Origin: Methylobacter psychrophilus
GTDB taxonomy: Bacteria; Pseudomonadota; Gammaproteobacteria; Methylococcales; Methylomonadaceae
Length of the DNA: 64,000 bases
Direction of reading: 5' to 3'
Assembly (NCBI RefSeq): GCF_025583945.1
Contig: NZ_JAOEGU010000013.1
Span: 36,938 to 100,937, forward strand
The position numbers and the translations under genes were made by a program. Within the stretch, counting starts at the first letter, position 1. The number at the start of each line of letters is the position of its first letter. The notes beneath the pieces are model-generated. The model was not told the DNA's origin. It did not search any database and was given only the letters and a program-made list of their open reading frames with translations. Positions 36,005 through 45,167 of this stretch are shown here, in pieces.

Positions 36005-36877
36005 CTATTGGTCTTTTTTCGTTGCTACCGCGTAAATAACGTTAGTTTCAATTGCATTCACCTGACCTTCAACAAGACGTGATAAATTTTCCTGGCGCAC
36101 ACGATCCAAGGTATCCGTATCCAGTTGCTCAAGCGTTCCTCGGTAACCGCTACCCATGGCGATTTTCCACCAGTCATCCGGTAAATTTAAAGGATGCGTT
36201 CCTGCTTCGGCAAGAATGTCGACGTTGTACACATTGGCTTTTGCAAGCATTGCTCTGAGACCGTCCGGCTCTGAAATACGGTCCCAAGGATTAAAGCCAT
36301 GATGCAGATCGGGACGTTCGATATTGATGACATCCCAAAAAGCGCGGTTGGCCGGTTCGAATAAATGTGGCCCCCAAGTGGTAATTGCCAATCTGCCGCC
36401 GGGTTTCACCATACGCCATAATTCCTTGACTGCCTCGGTCATATCAGGAACAAAGAAAATACCGAAGACGCATACCACCGCATCAAAACTATCATCGGGA
36501 TAACCCAGAGCCAGCATGTCGCCAACGTGAAACTCAATGTTTTCCAAGTGCCTGACTTCGGCCTTGGCTCTGGCCAGATCAATCAGGCGTTCGGCAAGAT
36601 CAGCCGCAATAACGTGTCCATCCGGCCCGACCATTTCTGCCGCCGGCAACGCTGAACCTCCACTGCCTGAACAAACATCCAACACAAGTTCGCCCGGTTG
36701 CAGATTTATTCGTTCAATGGTTCGCCTGCCAAAGCGATGCCAAAATGAGCTGACCGGATGGTCGAAGTGATCTGCGGCGGCATTGTAGGCTTTCGCCGCC
36801 TTAGCTTTTGCCTCATCTGTGTTTTGGCCATTTTTGGCACTGGTGCTTAAAATACCTATTTCCACTGACTCGGTCAT
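36005..36877 (-). CDS. Class I SAM-dependent methyltransferase (UbiE-like)
   Basis: 290 residues; the ATG at 36877 has GGGAGAG upstream. The methyltransferase core shows motif I L-D-V-C-S-G-S-G-G-S-A-L, an acidic post-motif V-I-A-A-D-L-A, and D-S-F-D-A-V-V-C-V-F-G-I. It is the last gene of the arsenic operon. The conserved cysteines that ArsM arsenite methyltransferases use to bind As(III) are not apparent, so arsenic methylation is only a possibility suggested by context. Confidence 0.8.
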   Translation of the reverse strand: MTESVEIGILSTSAKNGQNTDEAKAKAAKAYNAAADHFDHPVSSFWHRFGRRTIERINLQPGELVLDVCSGSGGSALPAAEMVGPDGHVIAADLAERLIDLARAKAEVRHLENIEFHVGDMLALGYPDDSFDAVVCVFGIFFVPDMTEAVKELWRMVKPGGRLAITTWGPHLFEPANRAFWDVINIERPDLHHGFNPWDRISEPDGLRAMLAKANVYNVDILAEAGTHPLNLPDDWWKIAMGSGYRGTLEQLDTDTLDRVRQENLSRLVEGQVNAIETNVIYAVATKKDQ

Positions 36878-36946
36878 GATTACTCTCCCGTTGTATTAGT
36901 TTGTGGCGATTAGTTAAAAAAAGAACTGATCAATATTGGGTGATTT

Positions 36947-38005
36947 TTACCTTACGGCATAAAACCGTTTCCTGAAGAAAAACGCCACATTCACTAATGC
37001 AATCATAACCGGCACCTCGATCAACGGCCCTATGACCGCCGCAAAAGCAGCACCGCTGTTGATGCCAAACACCGCGACTGCCACAGCAATCGCCAACTCG
37101 AAGTTGTTGCTGGCAGCGGTAAAGGCCAGCGTAGTGCTTTTTTCATAGTCCGCGCCGATGGCTTTCCCCATAGCAAAACTGGCTAAAAACATCATCACAA
37201 AGTAAATCAATAGCGGGATGGCAATCCTCACTACGTCCAGAGGCAGTTGTATAATCAAGTCGCCCTTCAATGAAAACATCACGACAATGGTAAATAATAA
37301 GGCAATGAGTGTTAGCGGACTGATTTTAGGTATGAAACGTTGCTGATACCAATCCTTGCCCTTGGCACGAATTAGCAGGAAACGGGTCAGAAATCCGGCA
37401 ATAAAAGGTACACCTAAATAAATAAAGACGCTTTTGGCAATTTCACCAATGGTAATAGCCACCAAGCTACCTTGCATACCAAATAAAGGCGGTAATACAG
37501 TAATGAACAACCAGGCATAAACACTGTAAAACAACACCTGAAAAACACTGTTAAATGCAACCAAACCGGCTGCGTATTGGTTGTCGCCCCTGGCCAGTTC
37601 ATTCCAGACGATGACCATGGCGATACAACGGGCCAGACCAATCAAGATCAAGCCGGTCATGTATTCGGGATAATCACGTAAAAACAAGATCGCCAAGACA
37701 AACATTAATACCGGACCGATGATCCAATTCTGCACTAACGATACTGTTAATATCCGCCAATTACGAAATACATCACCCAACTCTTCGTAATGGACTTTTG
37801 CCAGCGGTGGGTACATCATTAAAATTAAACCGACAGCAATCGGAATATTAGTGGTGCCGACAGAAACTGCACTATTGAAGTCGTTAACTTTGATCGGAAA
37901 AGCAAAGCCGATACTAACGCCAATCGCCATAGCGGTAAAAATCCATAGAGTCAGATAGCGATCAAGAAAGGATAAACGGGGACTGCGGCAGTTAGGTAAA
38001 GTCAT
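36947..38005 (-). CDS. acr3: Arsenite efflux permease Acr3
   Basis: 352 residues from the ATG at 38005 (a TTG one codon upstream is also in frame). It has ten membrane helices. The N-terminal [10 protein letters not shown] and the [11 protein letters not shown] segment with the cysteine essential in ACR3 carriers are present, as is [14 protein letters not shown] near the end. It exports arsenite, driven by the proton gradient or by ArsA. Its operon also encodes ArsA and ArsD, which can energise it. Confidence 0.94.
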   Translation of the reverse strand: MTLPNCRSPRLSFLDRYLTLWIFTAMAIGVSIGFAFPIKVNDFNSAVSVGTTNIPIAVGLILMMYPPLAKVHYEELGDVFRNWRILTVSLVQNWIIGPVLMFVLAILFLRDYPEYMTGLILIGLARCIAMVIVWNELARGDNQYAAGLVAFNSVFQVLFYSVYAWLFITVLPPLFGMQGSLVAITIGEIAKSVFIYLGVPFIAGFLTRFLLIRAKGKDWYQQRFIPKISPLTLIALLFTIVVMFSLKGDLIIQLPLDVVRIAIPLLIYFVMMFLASFAMGKAIGADYEKSTTLAFTAASNNFELAIAVAVAVFGINSGAAFAAVIGPLIEVPVMIALVNVAFFFRKRFYAVR

Positions 38006-38055
38006 CAAGGTTTCCAGTAAATGTTCTCGGCAAGCAACTTAAGAAATAATCGTTT

Positions 38056-38499
38056 TTAACAGGTTGTATCGTCTTTCGACGGCTTGCAGCAGGTCGAGGC
38101 AGGTTCAAGCTGAATGACCTCATCTTCACCAAACATCGGAATGGCATTCAATGAATGAAAAGCTTCCCAGGCGATACCTTGCGGATCGACCGTCCAGTAT
38201 TTGTCAGATTGTACATAACAGCAGGCGGCCTGTTTTTGTGCCACGATGGGTAACGCCGCAGCGGTCAATCCCTGTTGCACGGATTCAAGTTCTGCCGTGG
38301 ATTCGACCTGGAGTCCCAAGTGATCCAATCCCGGTTTGCGTCCCCGATTGGAAATGGCAAAGTTGATGCGCGGATCATCCAGTATCCATTTTGCATAATC
38401 GGCTTCGCGAAGCGTCGGTTCACTTTGAAATAACGCACTATAAAATTGGATATTCTGCTCAAGATCTTCAACAGCAATGTGAATATGGAAACGTTTCAT
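38056..38499 (-). CDS. arsI: ArsI/CadI family metal-resistance dioxygenase-like protein
   Basis: 147 residues from the ATG at 38499 with TGGAG upstream; the frame extends to 38565 without a better start. The vicinal-oxygen-chelate fold is visible (H-I-H-I-A-V-E-D-L-E, L-D-H-L-G-L-Q-V), with A-C-C-Y-V-Q-S-D-K-Y-W-T-V-D-P containing the vicinal Cys pair and D/W residues typical of ArsI. ArsI cleaves the C-As bond of methylarsenite with iron and oxygen; CadI is a related cadmium-induced protein. The C-terminal T-C-C and final Cys may add metal binding. Operon context favours an arsenic role. Confidence 0.82.
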   Translation of the reverse strand: MKRFHIHIAVEDLEQNIQFYSALFQSEPTLREADYAKWILDDPRINFAISNRGRKPGLDHLGLQVESTAELESVQQGLTAAALPIVAQKQAACCYVQSDKYWTVDPQGIAWEAFHSLNAIPMFGEDEVIQLEPASTCCKPSKDDTTC

Positions 38500-38583
38500 T
38501 GTGGTTACTCCAGTAGCAGGAAATTTTTTATGGTTCTTCTTGCACAAGACCAAAGTCATCTGCACAGTTTAAAAGCATCATTA

Positions 38584-40407
38584 TTAAAACAATTCAGTAA
38601 TCGGCAGGCTTTTACCGACCTTTCGGTACCCGGAATTGATCATGTTATCGCCTGCTAATTTAAGCAAACGACTGACGCCAATCGGTTCTTCCTTAAGCAG
38701 AGGTACCACCGCATAACGTTCGGCATGCACTTTGGCAACGGCATTGATTTCGCACAGTTCGTTGGTAGCGCGTTGGCGTAGCAAGGGTGACGTGGAGGCC
38801 GCTGCAGCAACACTGGCATTAATAATCCAGGCCCAAGGCTCAATGCCTGCTCGTTGCAAATCGGCTTGCAGGTTTGCAGCTTCCAGCACAGGGGTAGTTT
38901 CTGCCAATGTAACAATCAGTACCTTGGTCTGTTTAATGTCCTGCAATTGCATCATCGGCGTGGTGTAGTGCTGGCCAGAATCACCCATCTGGCGGGTAAT
39001 TTCACGGTGATAAGCGCCGGTTGCATCCAACAACAGCAAGGTGTGTCCTGTGGGCGCAGTATCCATTACCACAAACTTTTTGCCGGCTTCCCGAATAATG
39101 CGGGAAAATGCCTGGAATACGGCGATTTCCTCGGTACAGGGCGAGCGCAGATCTTCTTCCAGCAGCGCACGACCTTGTGCATCAAGCTTTGCACCTTTAG
39201 TCTTCAAAACATGTTCACGGTAATGCTCGATTTCAGCTACCGGGTCAATGCGACTTACAGTTAGATTGTCGAGCGCGCCATTCAGCGTTTCGGTCAAGTG
39301 CGCAGCAGGATCAGAGGTAGTCAGATGCACGGGCAATCCGCGCTGTGCCAGTTCGACGGCGACGGCTGCCGCCAGCGTCGTTTTACCGACGCCGCCTTTG
39401 CCCATCAACATCACCAAGCCATGCCCGTCTTTAGCAATGTCGTCGACAAGTTCTGATAGATTGGGTTCGTCGAGCTCAAGAGGTAAATCTACCCTAAGAT
39501 ATCCTTGCCCAGCAGTGTCAACCAGCAATTGGCGCAAGGCATCCAAGCCAACCAGATTGAAGGGCTTCAACATGACCTCATCACAAGGCAGAGTTTTCAA
39601 TACTTCAGGGATGGTAGCCAGTGCTGTCTGTTCGCGTTTGTGAATAGCAGCGACCAAGGGATCATTATCTTCCTCAGTACGAGGCAGGATGCCATTGATG
39701 ATCAGATATTGATGTTGAAAGCCAACCGCAGTCAGCTCTTCATGGGTACGGGCGACTTCACGTAAAGTCGCTTGCTGGGCACGGGCCACTAAAATCAGCC
39801 GGGTACTCGTTGCATTGGCCAGTGCATCTACTGCAGCCTTGTATTGCTCCCGCTGCTTTTCCAGACCAGCCAACGGGCCAAGACAGGACGCATCACCTTT
39901 GCCTTCTTCAAGAAAGCCGCTCCAGGCACCGGGTAGTTGTAACAAACGTATGGTATGGCCTGTGGGTGCCGTATCGAAAACGATGTGATCGTAGCCGGCG
40001 GTCAGCGCCGAATCGGTCAGCAGCGAGGTGAATTCATCAAATGCCGCAATCTCGGTGGTACAGGCACCGGACAATTGCTCTTCGATGCCCTTCACCACTG
40101 CTTCGGGCAGAATTCCGCGTACCGGACCGACGATGCGATCGCGATAGGCTTGGGCGGCGGCTTGCGGATCAATCTCTAATGCAGCCAAACCCGGCACGGG
40201 CAGAATATCGGTAATCTGGTTGCCGATGTCAATGCCGAACACTTGACCGACATTGGAAGCCGGATCAGTACTAACCAACAGAACCTGTCGTCCGGCATCG
40301 GCCAAATGTATCGCCGTGGCGCAAGCGATTGATGTCTTGCCTACGCCGCCCTTGCCGGTAAAAAACAAGAAGCGCGGTGGCTGATCAAGAAATTTCATGT
40401 CCGTCAT
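38584..40407 (-). CDS. arsA: Arsenite-activated efflux ATPase ArsA
   Basis: 607 residues from the ATG at 40407 (GGAG upstream), 22 nt after the arsD stop; a longer frame overlaps arsD and is unlikely. Two ATPase halves each have a GKGGVGKT P-loop (first at 18-25, second near 334) and a D-T-A-P-T-G-H-T signal-transduction motif. The three arsenite-binding cysteines of ArsA are recognisable in S-G-A-C-T-T-E-I, D-A-S-C-L-G-P-L and S-P-C-T-E-E-I. ArsA drives arsenite export with an inner-membrane carrier, here presumably Acr3. ArsD would deliver the arsenite. Confidence 0.96.
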   Translation of the reverse strand: MTDMKFLDQPPRFLFFTGKGGVGKTSIACATAIHLADAGRQVLLVSTDPASNVGQVFGIDIGNQITDILPVPGLAALEIDPQAAAQAYRDRIVGPVRGILPEAVVKGIEEQLSGACTTEIAAFDEFTSLLTDSALTAGYDHIVFDTAPTGHTIRLLQLPGAWSGFLEEGKGDASCLGPLAGLEKQREQYKAAVDALANATSTRLILVARAQQATLREVARTHEELTAVGFQHQYLIINGILPRTEEDNDPLVAAIHKREQTALATIPEVLKTLPCDEVMLKPFNLVGLDALRQLLVDTAGQGYLRVDLPLELDEPNLSELVDDIAKDGHGLVMLMGKGGVGKTTLAAAVAVELAQRGLPVHLTTSDPAAHLTETLNGALDNLTVSRIDPVAEIEHYREHVLKTKGAKLDAQGRALLEEDLRSPCTEEIAVFQAFSRIIREAGKKFVVMDTAPTGHTLLLLDATGAYHREITRQMGDSGQHYTTPMMQLQDIKQTKVLIVTLAETTPVLEAANLQADLQRAGIEPWAWIINASVAAAASTSPLLRQRATNELCEINAVAKVHAERYAVVPLLKEEPIGVSRLLKLAGDNMINSGYRKVGKSLPITELF

Positions 40408-40429
40408 GACGACATCTCCATCGGTTTTT

Positions 40430-40783
40430 TTAACAACGACTACCTTTACAGCAATCGGATTTGGGCTTTTCTTCGGCTTGGACAAGTCCTGTCCAACGTG
40501 CCAGTTCGGCTCGATTCGGGTAGCGCCCGGCCAAGGCCACTTCACCATCGACCAGAATCAAAGGTAACGCTTCGGCACCGGAGCGTTCAAGAAAACCTTT
40601 TACAATAGAGTTTTCGGCAAAAGCCAGTGGTTGCTGAGCCAAGTTGAAACGCTCAATCTGAGCACCGTTTTGCTTTGCCCAATCGACATCGGCAGAAAAT
40701 CCGACTAATTGTTCATCAACGTCTACGCCGCAAACACCAGTACTGCAACATAAAGCAGGGTCAAAAACTTGAATTATTGTCAT
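40430..40783 (-). CDS. arsD: Arsenical metallochaperone ArsD
   Basis: 117 residues. The essential Cys12-Cys13 and Cys18 are in P-A-L-C-C-S-T-G-V-C-G, and a further cluster D-C-C-K-G-S-R-C closes the protein. ArsD passes arsenite to ArsA and weakly represses ars operons. The gene lies between arsC and arsA, as usual. Confidence 0.94.
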   Translation of the reverse strand: MTIIQVFDPALCCSTGVCGVDVDEQLVGFSADVDWAKQNGAQIERFNLAQQPLAFAENSIVKGFLERSGAEALPLILVDGEVALAGRYPNRAELARWTGLVQAEEKPKSDCCKGSRC

Positions 40784-40801
40784 GATAAAATTCCTTGGTA
40801 A

Positions 40802-41281
40802 TTAGGGTAGCAGGGTGCCAATACGGTCCAGTTCGGCTTTCAAACGTACGTTATCGAGCGTTAATTCAGCCAGTGGCAATGCCAGAAATTGTTCAATGCG
40901 ATGGCGCAAAATGCGATAAGCGACCATAAATGCCGCTTTGATTTCTTCTTCAGTACCCTCAGCATGTGCAGGATCTTCGACACCCCAATGACTGCGTAAA
41001 ACGGAACCCAAATAGGCGGGACAAGTTTCATTGGCGGCATTGCCGCAAACACTAATAACAATATCCGGTATCAAGGGTAGATCGTTCCAGGATTTACTGT
41101 AATATCCCTCAGTAGAAATACTTTCCTGCTCAAGTAAAGCCACTGCTCGACTGTTTAATCTACCTAAAGGTTTGCTGCCTGCACTGAGTGCATGCCAACC
41201 TTCTGGTGCAAGATGATTGAAAGTGGCTTCACCGATCAGCGATCGACAAGAATTACCGGTGCAGAGAAATAAAACATTCAT
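40802..41281 (-). CDS. arsC: Arsenate reductase ArsC, low-molecular-weight phosphatase type (1)
   Basis: 159 residues. The phosphatase-like loop C-T-G-N-S-C-R-S lies at residues 7-14, with the nucleophile Cys7. The redox pair is C-G-N-A-A-N-E-T-C. These are the three cysteines used by thioredoxin-coupled arsenate reductases, which turn arsenate into arsenite for export. A second, divergent arsC follows upstream (41346). Confidence 0.94.
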   Translation of the reverse strand: MNVLFLCTGNSCRSLIGEATFNHLAPEGWHALSAGSKPLGRLNSRAVALLEQESISTEGYYSKSWNDLPLIPDIVISVCGNAANETCPAYLGSVLRSHWGVEDPAHAEGTEEEIKAAFMVAYRILRHRIEQFLALPLAELTLDNVRLKAELDRIGTLLP

Positions 41282-41345
41282 GATAAATAGTAGATTTTAA
41301 ATGTATAAAAAATATCGGATGCATTAAGGAATAAGTAAAACTCTT

Positions 41346-41828
41346 TTAAGCTTCACCCATGTTGCCAATATCGCGAACTTGTCGTTCTAGTGCCATTCGT
41401 TCAAGACTAGCTATCGGTAAGCTAGTGAACAACACAATACGGCGTTCAAGGATAGCAAACGCTTTAGCGAAAGCAATACGCTTTTCTTTTTCTTCGGCCG
41501 CTGCTGGATCAATCACTCCCCAATGAGCATTAATCGGTTGTTCAGGCCAAACGGGACAAACTTCATTGGCGGCATTATCACAAACGGTGATTACAAAATC
41601 GAAGGTTATGGCATCAGGTTTAGCAAACTCATCCCAACTTTTACTACGTGCATCAGGCAATGAAATACCTTCCAGCTCCAAACGCTCAAGGGCAAGTGGG
41701 TTAACGTAACCAGAAGGAAAACTACCGGCGCTAAAAGCCTGAAACCGGCCATTACCATATTTATTCAGTAAGCCTTCAGCCATGATACTTCGCGCGGAAT
41801 TACCGGTGCAGAGAAAAAGAACATTCAT
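41346..41828 (-). CDS. arsC: Arsenate reductase ArsC, low-molecular-weight phosphatase type (2)
   Basis: 160 residues from the ATG at 41828. The loop is C-T-G-N-S-A-R-S and the redox pair C-D-N-A-A-N-E-V-C. It differs from its neighbour (about half the residues identical by eye), so the two are old paralogues or independently acquired, not a recent duplication. The pair probably share the operon promoter upstream of arsR. Confidence 0.93.
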   Translation of the reverse strand: MNVLFLCTGNSARSIMAEGLLNKYGNGRFQAFSAGSFPSGYVNPLALERLELEGISLPDARSKSWDEFAKPDAITFDFVITVCDNAANEVCPVWPEQPINAHWGVIDPAAAEEKEKRIAFAKAFAILERRIVLFTSLPIASLERMALERQVRDIGNMGEA

Positions 41829-41858
41829 AATCAAAAGACTCCAAAGTTAAAGAAAAAA

Positions 41859-42197
41859 TTAGTTGGTATCGCAGCAGGAGATTGCCTTATCGACATCAAA
41901 ACAGTCCTCGGGATTGCCCGTACAGCATTCGGCAGTTAAATAATCTATCAACGATTGCATTACTGAAAGATTCGCCCGATAACGTTGGTAGCGTCCCTCT
42001 TGAGTCACGCTAACCAAACTGGCATGAGTCATGGCTTTGAGATGAAACGACAGGTTGGTTGAAGGCAAACCTAATATTGAGGCTATTTCACCTGCGACTA
42101 GCCCCGTAGGTGCCTGTTTAACAAGCAGTCGAAAGATATCCAGTCGAATGCCGGATGCCAGTGATTCAAAAAGTGTTGTTGCAAGTTGCTTATTCAT
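41859..42197 (-). CDS. arsR: ArsR-family metalloregulator
   Basis: 112 residues: a winged helix with recognition helix P-S-T-N-L-S-F-H-L-K-A-M. The usual N-terminal C-V-C site of ArsR is not present; instead cysteines are grouped at the C-terminus (A-E-C-C, E-D-C-F, I-S-C-C). This suits an arsenite site of the C-terminal type seen in some ArsR variants. First gene of the ars operon; its product likely represses it. Confidence 0.9.
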   Translation of the reverse strand: MNKQLATTLFESLASGIRLDIFRLLVKQAPTGLVAGEIASILGLPSTNLSFHLKAMTHASLVSVTQEGRYQRYRANLSVMQSLIDYLTAECCTGNPEDCFDVDKAISCCDTN

Positions 42198-42480
42198 TGT
42201 TTAACTATACAATAACTATTGAAATATAACAACACCCGGTTTTTTCATGTGAATCCCAGGATTATTCATGCAAATACTGGCAATCTCAAAGTAAATACCG
42301 GGGGTCATAACGTGAATATCGAATTTTTTCAAGTGCTTGGCGAAGATATTGAACAAGAATTAGCGTTACCCAGCACATCCATATAATAACAATCTGCGCA
42401 TCCCGCGTGCGATGCAGTGGGCTTATCAAGACAAAATCATGGTAGCTCACAATGTTCCGGTTTATTGTACCAGCCACTTT
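42198..42480. other. Upstream region of arsR with a possible coding remnant
   Basis: No convincing full gene. The arsR promoter should lie in 42198-42290. From 42388 the plus strand reads N-N-L-R-I-P-R-A-M-Q-W-A-Y-Q-D-K, similar in bases and residues to the start of the transposase-like remnant at 30765 (27 of 33 bases identical), so this may be a mobile-element scar that runs to the end of tonB. Confidence 0.35.
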
Positions 42481-43269
42481 TTATCGGTTATTGCCGTACA
42501 GAACATAAATTACCGAGATAATCACTGAATCAGCCATGGGGGTATTGCCTGGTTTACTGGGCGTAAAGCGCCATTTTTTTAAAGCTTTGGCAGCTGATTC
42601 GTCGAGCAGTTTATGACCGCTGCTACGTAGAATTTCAGCACCTTTGCTTAGCCCGTTGGCAGAAACTTTGATCCGAACTATCGCAGTACCTTGATAGCCC
42701 AAAAATATCGCCATTTCCGGATATTCAGGACTTGGATTACGACTATCACTTACCGGAAAATTGTCCGTGGCTGAAGCACTGCCAGCGGGAGGCATTATCA
42801 TCGCTGAGGACACCGTCTGCGCTGTTTGCTGCTCGGGTTGAGTTTTAACACGTCTGCTAACCAATTTGACGGATCGGGATTTAATCAGTTGGTCAATCTC
42901 GCGTAAGTCCGGCAACTTCTCTTTTATCGTAGCGGTTTTCTTGGGTTTTGATTTGGACTTAGGCTGTGGTTGTTTAGCCTCTTGTTTTGACTTAGGTTGT
43001 GATTTGGAATTGGGTTGTGGTTGGGAATTGACTGCTGGAGGCGTAACGTCGGGTTTGAGTCCGTCTTTGCCAAGCAAGGTAACTTCCAGCTTAAAAGGCA
43101 CGGGGGCAAGCGATTCCTGTGGTAAGTCTGCAGGTTCTCGCAGCCATATTAAGCCCGTAACATGCAACAGTAACACGAAAATAGCGACCAGCAACAACAT
43201 CCCGCCAGATCGCTTTTCTGATTTTTGAATTGTCTTGTAGACGATTTCTTCGACGTTATTATTTATCAA
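42481..43269 (-). CDS. tonB: TonB energy transducer
   Basis: 262 residues. One N-terminal membrane anchor (about 22-44), then a long Pro/Lys/Gln/Ser-rich periplasmic span with P-K-S-K repeats, and a C-terminal TonB domain (Y-P-E-M-A-I, G-T-A-I-V-R-I-K-V, and W-R-F-T-P). TonB transmits proton-motive force to outer-membrane receptors such as the copper receptor at 31357. ExbB and ExbD are not in the window, so it must use components encoded elsewhere. Confidence 0.88.
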   Translation of the reverse strand: MINNNVEEIVYKTIQKSEKRSGGMLLLVAIFVLLLHVTGLIWLREPADLPQESLAPVPFKLEVTLLGKDGLKPDVTPPAVNSQPQPNSKSQPKSKQEAKQPQPKSKSKPKKTATIKEKLPDLREIDQLIKSRSVKLVSRRVKTQPEQQTAQTVSSAMIMPPAGSASATDNFPVSDSRNPSPEYPEMAIFLGYQGTAIVRIKVSANGLSKGAEILRSSGHKLLDESAAKALKKWRFTPSKPGNTPMADSVIISVIYVLYGNNR

Positions 43270-43414
43270 TCGGAATGGAAAAATGATTCGGGTATAGGCG
43301 AAACAACATCATCATTGTCCCTGTAAAATTATTAGCATTGTTTCAAACAAATTTATCTTAACATGCAATAAGTAAAAAATCCGAAACCGGAAAATATTAG
43401 CGTCTGTTTGGTCA

Positions 43415-43534
43415 ATACAGTCTTTCAGAAATTAAATTCCCAATTTACATCGCTGCAAGCTCATACGGATACCATCCCTTCAAGGGATGTTATCCGTTAG
43501 CATCGAAATTATTTATCTGAAAATCTATCTATAG
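43415..43534. repeat. TATAG-ended palindromic repeat, copy D
   Basis: Related to copies A, B, C and E: CAGTCTTTCAGAAATTAAATT and TTATCTGAAAATCTAT frame the dyad GGATACCATCCCTTCAAGGG. The left half reads CATCGCTGCAAGCTCATACGG, like copy C. It lies in the gap between tonB and the zinc-ribbon gene. Confidence 0.78.
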
Positions 43535-43555
43535 AAAACGGCTTTCGCCGAACAA

Positions 43556-44317
43556 TCAAGCCTTAGCAAGACACCTTATGCCCTTAACCAACCAGAGTCC
43601 GCACCATAGCAACGCCAGTAACATGATGACAGAACCTGTTGCAAAAGCGACTTTAGCCAGAACATGGTCATAGTACAAAAGACCGGACTCGGTTAACAGA
43701 TATTGCCAGTCATGAAAGCCATAAGGCGCTGAATGGCCAAAATTGCCACCCAACAGTGGTAACTGCCCTGCCCGTGCATCGTTAATATAGGGCGCTATAT
43801 CCAGAAAATTTTCACCAAGCCACCATAACGCTACGGAGGCGCCAAAAGGATCGCAGGTTTTAAACAACAAAACGACCAGGCAAATCAACGGCATTAATAA
43901 CTGCCCCAGCGTTCCACCCAAGGAAGTAATAAATGCGCCGAAGGGTCTGAAAAGTATATGTCCCGCCTCATGAAAAGGCAGATTAACAAGATGCAGAAAA
44001 GAGTTGCCAACGACATTGCTTTCGATAGAGTGGCTTAATAGCTGCCAACTCCACAGACCAAGGCCGGCAAAAATAATCGACCTGCCTGACAAAGATACCC
44101 ATGTGCTGTGTTGTACATTGTAAAACAGCAACGGTGTCAGTGAGCTGGTTTGCTCTTCTTCAATTATAGTCACTATAGGCGCTTGAACATCCGGTTGACC
44201 GGTTTGTTCAGGATGATATTTTAAATATTTTTCAAATACGATACCGCAATGAGGACAGATCAGGCTTTGAACGTGTAACTCATGTTGGCATTTTGGACAG
44301 GTCAAAAAACAGATCAT
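43556..44317 (-). CDS. Zinc-ribbon membrane protein with HExxH motif
   Basis: 253 residues. A zinc ribbon opens the protein (C-P-K-C then C-P-H-C, residues 8-25). About four to five membrane helices follow; one carries F-H-E-A-G-H, the HExxH zinc-protease signature found in site-2-protease-like intramembrane metallopeptidases. A second-ligand motif (N-P-D-G or similar) is not obvious, so peptidase activity is unproven. The product might be a membrane protease or a degenerate relative. It stands alone between tonB and phoU. Confidence 0.55.
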   Translation of the reverse strand: MICFLTCPKCQHELHVQSLICPHCGIVFEKYLKYHPEQTGQPDVQAPIVTIIEEEQTSSLTPLLFYNVQHSTWVSLSGRSIIFAGLGLWSWQLLSHSIESNVVGNSFLHLVNLPFHEAGHILFRPFGAFITSLGGTLGQLLMPLICLVVLLFKTCDPFGASVALWWLGENFLDIAPYINDARAGQLPLLGGNFGHSAPYGFHDWQYLLTESGLLYYDHVLAKVAFATGSVIMLLALLWCGLWLVKGIRCLAKA

Positions 44318-44436
44318 GGTGTTGCTAATGATTTAGTTGACGAGCTAGGTTTACCCTACTGAGCTTGGTAGGCCATATTTCTTCGTTCATATTTCGATTG
44401 GCTTAATACGAACGAAAAAAATGGCCAGCGCCACAC

Positions 44437-45153
44437 CTATCTGATAATTTTAACTCTCTCTTCCAATTCTTTCTGACTCAAATGACGTACATCTTCGCCA
44501 TTAACCAGAAAAACCAAATGCTCGCAGATATAACAGGCATGATCACCAATTCTTTCCAGTGCGCGAACGGTCCAGAGTACATCTAAAGTTCGGGTAATGT
44601 TTCTTGGGTCTTCCATCATTCGGGTTATTAACTGCCGGAGAATATTGTCATATTCACGATCGACTTTTTCATCCAAAGCGGTAATTTCAGGCACGTTATC
44701 TATAGCCAATCGGGCAAAGGCATCCAGTGAATCATGCACCATACCTTTAACCAGTTCAGCCATGTGCTCCAACTCATGATGATGATTTTTGCTTTCGGTA
44801 CCTGATAACTGTATCGCCATTTCTGCGATACGTTCTGCTTTGTCGCCGATTCTTTCAATCTCATGAATAATTTTAATGACCGTTATCAACAGCCTCAAAT
44901 CAAAGGCCGTTGGCTGTCTTAGCGCTAAAATCTGGGTGCATTCCTGATCAATAGCCACTTCCAGTGCATCAACGTCATCATCCTGCTTGATAACCTGTTC
45001 AGCCAACTCCAGATTACCGGTAGTATAAGCCTCTACAGCCAATTCTATTTGCCGCTCAACCAAGCCACCCATCGTTAAAACTTTATTGCGTATATCTTCC
45101 AGCTCTCTATTAAACTGCTCAGATATATGGTGTCCTACTTTACTGTTATCCAT
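44437..45153 (-). CDS. phoU: Phosphate signalling protein PhoU
   Basis: 238 residues, the usual length, with two PhoU helical-bundle repeats (E-R-I-G-D-K-A-E-R-I and E-R-I-G-D-H-A-C-Y-I), the metal-binding E/D-rich helices of the family. PhoU links the Pst transporter to the PhoR kinase and prevents phosphate over-accumulation. Last gene of the pst operon, 14 nt after pstB. Confidence 0.95.
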   Translation of the reverse strand: MDNSKVGHHISEQFNRELEDIRNKVLTMGGLVERQIELAVEAYTTGNLELAEQVIKQDDDVDALEVAIDQECTQILALRQPTAFDLRLLITVIKIIHEIERIGDKAERIAEMAIQLSGTESKNHHHELEHMAELVKGMVHDSLDAFARLAIDNVPEITALDEKVDREYDNILRQLITRMMEDPRNITRTLDVLWTVRALERIGDHACYICEHLVFLVNGEDVRHLSQKELEERVKIIR

Positions 45154-45167
45154 TGCTTAACTCCTGA

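Noticed and set aside
36005..36877. ArsM arsenite methyltransferase
   Set aside because: The cysteines expected for As(III) binding are not evident; kept as a generic methyltransferase.
38854..39264. Plus-strand frames opposite arsA
   Set aside because: Shadow frames of a conserved ATPase with no start signals or family features.
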